Shown here piece after piece: positions 59,788 through 64,000 of a stretch of DNA of 64,000 nucleotides. Source of the stretch: HXMU1428-3 sp965215715 (GTDB taxonomy: Bacteria > Pseudomonadota > Alphaproteobacteria > Rhizobiales > HXMU1428-3); contig OZ244129.1 in assembly GCA_965215715.1 (NCBI GenBank), positions 1,798,001-1,862,000 of the forward strand, written 5' to 3'. Made by a program: the position numbers and the translations under genes. Position 1 is the stretch's first letter; each line of letters opens with the position of its first letter. The notes beneath the pieces are model-generated. The model was not told the origin of the DNA. It ran no database searches and saw nothing but the letters and a program-made list of their open reading frames with translations.

Positions 59788-60423
59788 TCAGGCAGACGAA
59801 CTAGGCCGGGCTGAGACCTCAGCGTGCCATCGTTTCACATGCTGGCAGTCAGTTGCAAAGTCACTCTCAACCCCCATCTGGCTGGCAGCTCCAAAATCAA
59901 TCGCGCACAACGCGGAAATATCGGCAATGCTATAATGATCGCCTACTATAAAAGTATTATGGGACAATTGCTCATCAAACTTTTTATAAAATCTGCGCAC
60001 GCGGCCCCTGGCTCTTTCAAGGAGGGCTGGAATTTGCAGAACCGGCTCATCTGTTCCGGGCAAAGCGCGGTCGACAAATTTTGGGTTTGAGTTTCTGTAA
60101 AACTCCGCAAAGGCCATTAAACCTTCATCAATGGCCCGCACCTCCCACATGGCGATTTGCGCCTTGCTGAGCGGATCAGTTCCGAATAAAGGGGGGGCAG
60201 GTTGAATTTCCTCAAAATACCGGCAAATCGCGATGGCTTCACCGATTACAGTGCCGTCATCAAGCTCAAGCATAGGTACGGTGGCTTGGGGAAATTTAGC
60301 GAGATACTCAGCCTTAAGTCGCGGGCCATCACCAACATCTACCAAAGGTATTTTAATGTCTTTTTCCGCCAGGAATATGCGAACCCGGCGCGGGTTGGGC
60401 GCCTGCCAGTTGTAAAGCTTCAT
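59788..60423 (-). CDS. Glutathione S-transferase
   Basis: A 211-residue GST: N-terminal thioredoxin-like domain (about 1-78; KLYNWQAPNPRRVRIFLAEK with the PNPRR glutathione-site loop, TVPMLELDDGTVIGEAIAICRY with the conserved cis-Pro and Glu-Ala) and an all-helical C-terminal domain (about 88-205; VGDHYSIADISALCAIDF with the N-capping Ser-Ile-Ala-Asp). Substrate unknown. It lies 48 bases upstream of the yghU-like gene on the same strand, probably co-transcribed. The start has only a weak AAAGG ribosome site. Confidence 0.88.
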   Translation of the reverse strand: MKLYNWQAPNPRRVRIFLAEKDIKIPLVDVGDGPRLKAEYLAKFPQATVPMLELDDGTVIGEAIAICRYFEEIQPAPPLFGTDPLSKAQIAMWEVRAIDEGLMAFAEFYRNSNPKFVDRALPGTDEPVLQIPALLERARGRVRRFYKKFDEQLSHNTFIVGDHYSIADISALCAIDFGAASQMGVESDFATDCQHVKRWHAEVSARPSSSA

Positions 60424-60727
60424 AAAACCCCTTTTCTTTTAGCCGTTCATTGCCAAGGCAAATAACAACCTGTTGAACCAAACGGTTTGCTCCCTTTGTG
60501 TTTTGTCACCATCATAGGGGGTCCCTCAACACCAAGGAGGACTACAGAGCAAAATACATGTCGTATTTAGTGTCAAGCCCCCTGAATATGAGGCACTTTA
60601 AGAGACACAGGTCATTGAAGATGAGTGATTTTATATATAATTTGGACCAGAGCTGAACCTTAGCTCTCAGTTTCGTTTTCCCTCAAAATCAGTAGTTAAG
60701 TATCTTATTGATTATGTTGAGAAAAAA

Positions 60728-60782
60728 TGGTGATCCCTGAAGGGTTTAAACCTTCGACCGACTGATTAAAAGTTTCCTGCTC
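60728..60782 (-). tRNA. Partial tRNA-Lys (TTT) gene, 3' part only
   Basis: Reverse strand: anticodon loop CTTTTAA, stem TCAGT, variable CGGTC, T-stem GAAGG/CCTTC (perfect) with loop TTTAAAC, acceptor 3' strand AGGGATC, A73 and an encoded CCA (60728-60730), all in exact tRNA register. The 5' side of the anticodon stem (GGAAA instead of ACTGA) does not pair, and no acceptor 5' strand or D-arm can be found upstream. It therefore looks like a broken tRNA-Lys 3' half, the kind left by integration of a mobile element into a tRNA gene. Confidence 0.6.
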
Positions 60783-61076
60783 GAGGTTTTCACAGCTGTT
60801 TGTTGGTCACCATAACCATTCATTCATAATCATCATAAATCAGTGCCTAAGAAAAAAACTAACTGATTTTCTAATAATGAAATTAAGGACACAACTTCAA
60901 TCGCCGTTGCCTTTTCATCTGCAGATGTCAATATGAATTTGAAGCAGGTTGGTTCATGCACGTATTATTATCTGCTTGTTCAGAAACTTTTTAGACCCAA
61001 CAATCCTAAAAATCTGATAACTCTCAATGAAGAAAATTAAATCAAGAAAACGTTATTCAATTCCAATTGATTAATA

Positions 61077-61111
61077 TTGAAAATTGTGAAATTTGGCTTA
61101 CAATAGTAAGC
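61077..61111 (+). promoter_or_regulatory. Promoter with overlapping dyad, metal-efflux operon
   Basis: TTGAAA (61077-61082), 16 bases, TACAAT (61099-61104) form a good sigma-70 promoter. The perfect dyad GCTTAC-AATA-GTAAGC (61096-61111) covers the -10 box and start point, so a bound repressor would block it. It lies 36 bases before the first gene. Confidence 0.5.
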
Positions 61112-61146
61112 TCTGGAAATGAGCGAGCGCACAGGTTAATCATTCA

Positions 61147-61590
61147 ATGGCATCATTGTTTAAAACTGGATTAACAACCACATTGGTTTTATTGGTATTC
61201 TTCTCCACCGTCGTGCCCGTTTATGCAAATAATATCATCATCCCTTTAAAAAATTTTTTGAGCTATGAACTGCAAACACAAGCTGATCACGAGATGCCTT
61301 GCCATGCGGTTCGGGAAAAAGAAGTCGCAAAGAAAAATATACAGGGACTTTGTTTTCATCATTGTTTACAGTATCTGAATGAAGCTTGCATTATCTCCTC
61401 AAGAGATAAAATTCTCACTAAAACAGCATTTTCGTCACCACTCAAAATTTGGATCGTTGATGTAGAACAATCAACACTTCCTCAATCTGAGGTGCTGTCG
61501 CAAACGGATCCTCCTTGGACTTTCCCGCGACTAAGATCCACAAAAGGTATCCCCCCCCTCCTTTTGCATACAGCAAGATTGCGTAACTAA
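61147..61590 (+). CDS. Small secreted Cys/His-containing protein of a metal-efflux operon
   Basis: A 147-residue protein with an N-terminal signal peptide (LFKTGLTTTLVLLVFFSTVV) and a short Cys/His-rich motif (HEMPCH, then CFHHCLQYLNEAC) that could bind a soft metal or form disulfides. Proteins of similar size and layout precede cus/czc-type RND operons in other proteobacteria; this one precedes a CusB-like adaptor by 114 bases. I cannot name the family with confidence (DUF2946-like is one option). Confidence 0.65.
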   Translation: MASLFKTGLTTTLVLLVFFSTVVPVYANNIIIPLKNFLSYELQTQADHEMPCHAVREKEVAKKNIQGLCFHHCLQYLNEACIISSRDKILTKTAFSSPLKIWIVDVEQSTLPQSEVLSQTDPPWTFPRLRSTKGIPPLLLHTARLRN

Positions 61591-61704
61591 ATCGTAATGA
61601 GATGTGCCACCTGCCGTGAAGAGGCTGGAGGCTGTAATGGTATCTGAGGCATTCTCTCTCAGACAATCCCACACATTTTATTCGATTTAGAAAAGGCGCA
61701 CTCA

Positions 61705-63465
61705 ATGATATACGCCAAATATTCTACACAAATCCTCTTAGGATGTTTCTGCGCTTTAAGTGCTTGTTTGTTCATCCTGACCCCGACAAAGCCTCTCTTA
61801 GAGAGTGGTTTAATTTCAACAGCAAAGGCTACACAAGACAAACCATTAATGCAAAAGTGGACCTGTCCGATGCATCCTCACTACATAGCGGATGACTATG
61901 GTTCATGCCCCATTTGCGGTATGGATCTGGTCAAAATTCAAACTGCAGCTGAGCAACAGCAACTCTCATTAGAAAACCAAAAAAAATCAATTCTCACCAT
62001 ACCGACCGAGACCATCCAGACCATCGGTGTCAGGGTTGAGCAAGCAGAGTCCGCCAAATTTGGCAAACGCATTCGCAGCTTTGGCATTGTTAAGGAAAAT
62101 GAAAGGCTGCAAACCGAGCTTTCAGCTAGGGTTGAAGGGTGGATCGAAACTCTTAATATTACCGCTGTTGGAGATCAGGTGAAAAAGGGTGATATTCTGT
62201 TTGAAATGTTTAGCCCTGAATTAATTGTTTCTCAAAGAGATTTTATTGCTGCTCTTGGACAATCCAAATCACTTAAAACGAATATTACCAGACGATTATC
62301 AAGTTTTGGTGTTCAAAAACAAGCACTGGATCTCATTTCAAAAAAACGAGAAGTTCAGCAAAATTTGCCATTTTTCGCAACTCAGAATGGTACTGTCGCA
62401 GAGCTTAATGTAACCCCTGGATCATACCTCAAGAGAGGAATGACCATTGCAAAAATACAAGATTATTCTGTTGTATGGGTTATTGTGAATGTTTCCGAAA
62501 AGGATATGAGTTTTATCAAAAAGGGGACAATTGCAAATATATATTTTCCCAATATTCCCGGGAGAGATTTAAAAACCCAAGTTGATTATATTTACCCAGA
62601 AGTCGATGAAAAAACACGTACAGGACGGGTCAGGCTTGTCATTGAGAATAAAGATGGGATCTTACGGCCTGGTACATATGCGGACGTCGTATTTGAAACA
62701 CAAATATCTGAACGATTGAGTGTTCCTTCTGAGTCAATTTTGAAAGATGAAAGTGGAGATTATGTCGTCTTATCTTTAGGAAAAGGGCGCTTTCAATCTA
62801 AATCTGTACAATTGGGACTGGTGAGCGCAGGGCGTGCAGAAATAAAGTCCGGTCTTAAAGCGGGTGAAATGGTTGTTGTCTCATCACAGTTCCTGCTCGA
62901 TTCAGAGAGTAACTTGCGGGAATCTTTCCGTAAAATGCAAAAACTTCAATTACCACTTGATCAATTGCAACTCAGTAAAATCGATTTTGCCAATTTTGAT
63001 CATATGGTGGATGCCGCCCTTTATATGCATGAAGCACTTACAGACGACTATGAAGTGGATAGCAAGTTTCTAGAACCAGCTATCGCGATCAAAACCGTTA
63101 TGTGGGCTGATTATAAAGATACTAAATTATCGACCATTTTAATTGAAGCAGAAAAAGCTTTAAAGGCAGCTCAAACAGCAAAAACGGCAAGCGAATTAAA
63201 AAATGCATTGCATTCTATTGTAACCGCTTTGGAGCCGTGGCTGTTACAGGGAGACCCAGATCATTATAAATCTAAAGGTGTCAATCTGTTTCAAACGAAG
63301 CAAGATAAATTCAAATGGTTGCAAATAGGAGAGGTGTCTACAAACCCTTATAACGATGAAATTTCAGAACGTATCAATTGGCCTAAGTCTGAGGTGAAGA
63401 AAAAAGCAGCAGCAGACAATAAAAATAATCCCTCTGAGGACACCAGAGGTAGTCATGGTCATTGA
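61705..63465 (+). CDS. cusB: CusB-like heavy-metal efflux adaptor with metal-binding domain
   Basis: Periplasmic adaptor of a Cu(I)/Ag(I)-type RND pump, 586 residues. Signal or anchor (LLGCFCALSACLFILTPT), then a small heavy-metal-binding domain (about 50-75: WTCPMHP ... CPICGMDL), the membrane-fusion body with barrel-sandwich halves (ARVEGWIETLNI...GDQVKKGDILFEMFSPEL; TPGSYLKRGMTIAKIQDYSVVWV) and beta-barrel (DYIYPEVDEKTRTGRVRL). A long helical C-terminal extension (about 400-530, DUF3347-like) and a Gly/His ending (RGSHGH) follow. Its stop overlaps the next gene's start by 11 bases. The gene symbol is by family resemblance; other soft metals are possible. Confidence 0.9.
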   Translation: MIYAKYSTQILLGCFCALSACLFILTPTKPLLESGLISTAKATQDKPLMQKWTCPMHPHYIADDYGSCPICGMDLVKIQTAAEQQQLSLENQKKSILTIPTETIQTIGVRVEQAESAKFGKRIRSFGIVKENERLQTELSARVEGWIETLNITAVGDQVKKGDILFEMFSPELIVSQRDFIAALGQSKSLKTNITRRLSSFGVQKQALDLISKKREVQQNLPFFATQNGTVAELNVTPGSYLKRGMTIAKIQDYSVVWVIVNVSEKDMSFIKKGTIANIYFPNIPGRDLKTQVDYIYPEVDEKTRTGRVRLVIENKDGILRPGTYADVVFETQISERLSVPSESILKDESGDYVVLSLGKGRFQSKSVQLGLVSAGRAEIKSGLKAGEMVVVSSQFLLDSESNLRESFRKMQKLQLPLDQLQLSKIDFANFDHMVDAALYMHEALTDDYEVDSKFLEPAIAIKTVMWADYKDTKLSTILIEAEKALKAAQTAKTASELKNALHSIVTALEPWLLQGDPDHYKSKGVNLFQTKQDKFKWLQIGEVSTNPYNDEISERINWPKSEVKKKAAADNKNNPSEDTRGSHGH

Positions 63466-64000
63466 TAATAAAAATCCAAAAGATAATTTAGGTCAGAATG
63501 AATTGCATGATCCAGCTGACTCTACCATAGCAAAAATCATTGTATGGTCCATTAAAAACCAATTGCTGGTTATTATCGGTACCCTTGCTCTGGCTGTCGC
63601 CGGGTGGATTTCCATCAATAAAACTCCCTTAGATGCAATCCCAGATCTCACTGATACACAAGTAATTGTAAGAACTGACTTTCAAGGACAATCACCACAA
63701 ATCATAGAAGACTTGGTCACATACCCTCTATCAACAACTTTGCTAGGATTGCCTAAAACCAAGGATGTTAGAGGTTTCTCTATGTTCGGCACCAGTTTTG
63801 TTTATGTTATCTTTGAAGATAACGTTGATCAGTACTGGGCCAGATCCAGAGTGATTGAAGCTCTTTCAAAGATACGAAATCAACTACCAAGGAATGCCAC
63901 ACCGGAAATAGGACCGGATGCCACTGGTGTGGGTTGGGTTTACCAATATAGTTTGGTTGATGAAACAGGAAAACGTGACCTATCGCAGTTGCGCTCCTTA
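63455..64000 (+). CDS. cusA: CusA/CzcA-family heavy-metal RND permease (5' part, cut by window edge)
   Basis: The first 182 codons of a heavy-metal efflux RND pump. A charged N-terminal extension, membrane helix 1 (about 35-52, NQLLVIIGTLALAVAGW), then the family opening PLDAIPDLTDTQVIV, 'QIIEDLVTYPLSTTLLGLP', 'VRGFSMFGTSFVYVIFED', 'YWARSRVIEALSKI' and 'GPDATGVGWVYQYSLVD', all typical of CusA/CzcA. Starts at ATG 63455, overlapping cusB by 11 bases, so they are translationally coupled. The rest lies beyond the window. Confidence 0.93.
   Translation, partial: MVIDNKNPKDNLGQNELHDPADSTIAKIIVWSIKNQLLVIIGTLALAVAGWISINKTPLDAIPDLTDTQVIVRTDFQGQSPQIIEDLVTYPLSTTLLGLPKTKDVRGFSMFGTSFVYVIFEDNVDQYWARSRVIEALSKIRNQLPRNATPEIGPDATGVGWVYQYSLVDETGKRDLSQLRSL

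Larger units (their letters stand above)
60424..61146. other. AT-rich non-coding region with a tRNA-Lys fragment
   Basis: About 720 bases between the GST gene and the metal-efflux operon, divergent. It holds a tRNA-Lys 3' fragment (60728-60782) and a promoter with a dyad at 61077-61111. No credible open frame; the composition is more AT-rich than the rest of the window. Confidence 0.55.

Overview
The window reads as chromosomal DNA of a low-to-moderate GC alphaproteobacterium, probably marine. No rRNA is present, so this rests on gene content: alphaproteobacterial-type RpoD and DnaG, a CIRCE-controlled groESL operon, a TIGR02302 (DUF4175) protein, a DnaA-domain-IV/DUF6456 gene pair, several small conserved alphaproteobacterial proteins, and a complete Na+-translocating NADH:quinone reductase. 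Intergenic palindromes resembling those of Hyphomicrobiales (Rhizobiales) genomes make that order a plausible but unproven home.

Layout. 1-4.4 kb: creD, then CIRCE-groES-groEL and a small AT-rich pair (a membrane protein and a 43-residue Pro/Lys-rich peptide). 4.4-4.9 kb: a decayed copy of the downstream DUF3617 gene and a 54-bp palindromic tandem repeat. 4.9-11.9 kb: a hybrid histidine kinase, DUF3617 protein, ugd, a tRNA with CAT anticodon, a SIMPL-domain protein, panD and a YdcF/ElyC-like protein. 12-15.5 kb: a response regulator, a dihaem cytochrome c peroxidase and a sensor kinase in one reverse-strand cluster. 15.7-20.7 kb: rpoD, carrying a long histone-H1-like basic N-terminal extension, and dnaG, whose zinc ligands are mostly replaced. 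21-23.1 kb: a GGDEF/EAL gene cut by one in-frame TAA codon. 23.6-26.5 kb: three periplasmic quinoprotein-associated genes (SoxYZ-like carrier, metallo-hydrolase, CXXCW protein) without a quinoprotein dehydrogenase in view. 26.7-31.9 kb: a sterol-desaturase-family protein, small proteins, a MoxR/CoxE-type AAA+VWA pair, a 126-nt long inverted repeat, and truA.

31.9-37.7 kb is one 1931-residue RTX/cadherin-like secreted protein. 38-40.7 kb holds a small basic protein, the DnaA-domain-IV/DUF6456 pair and a lipoprotein. 40.7-45 kb is an RND efflux adaptor-permease pair; 45.8-49.6 kb has the DUF4175 protein, a small membrane protein and a CBS-domain protein. 49.7-57 kb holds nqrABCDEF on the reverse strand and, divergently, apbE and nqrM, which attach FMN to and mature the same complex: a self-contained Na+ pump locus.

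The right end looks accessory: an unrecognised secreted protein, an IS3-type transposase scrap, two glutathione S-transferase-family genes, a fragment of a tRNA-Lys gene ending in CCA (an integration-scar candidate), and then a copper/silver-type efflux operon (small Cys/His protein, CusB-like adaptor with a heavy-metal-binding domain, CusA-like permease cut by the window edge) with a palindrome over its predicted -10 box.
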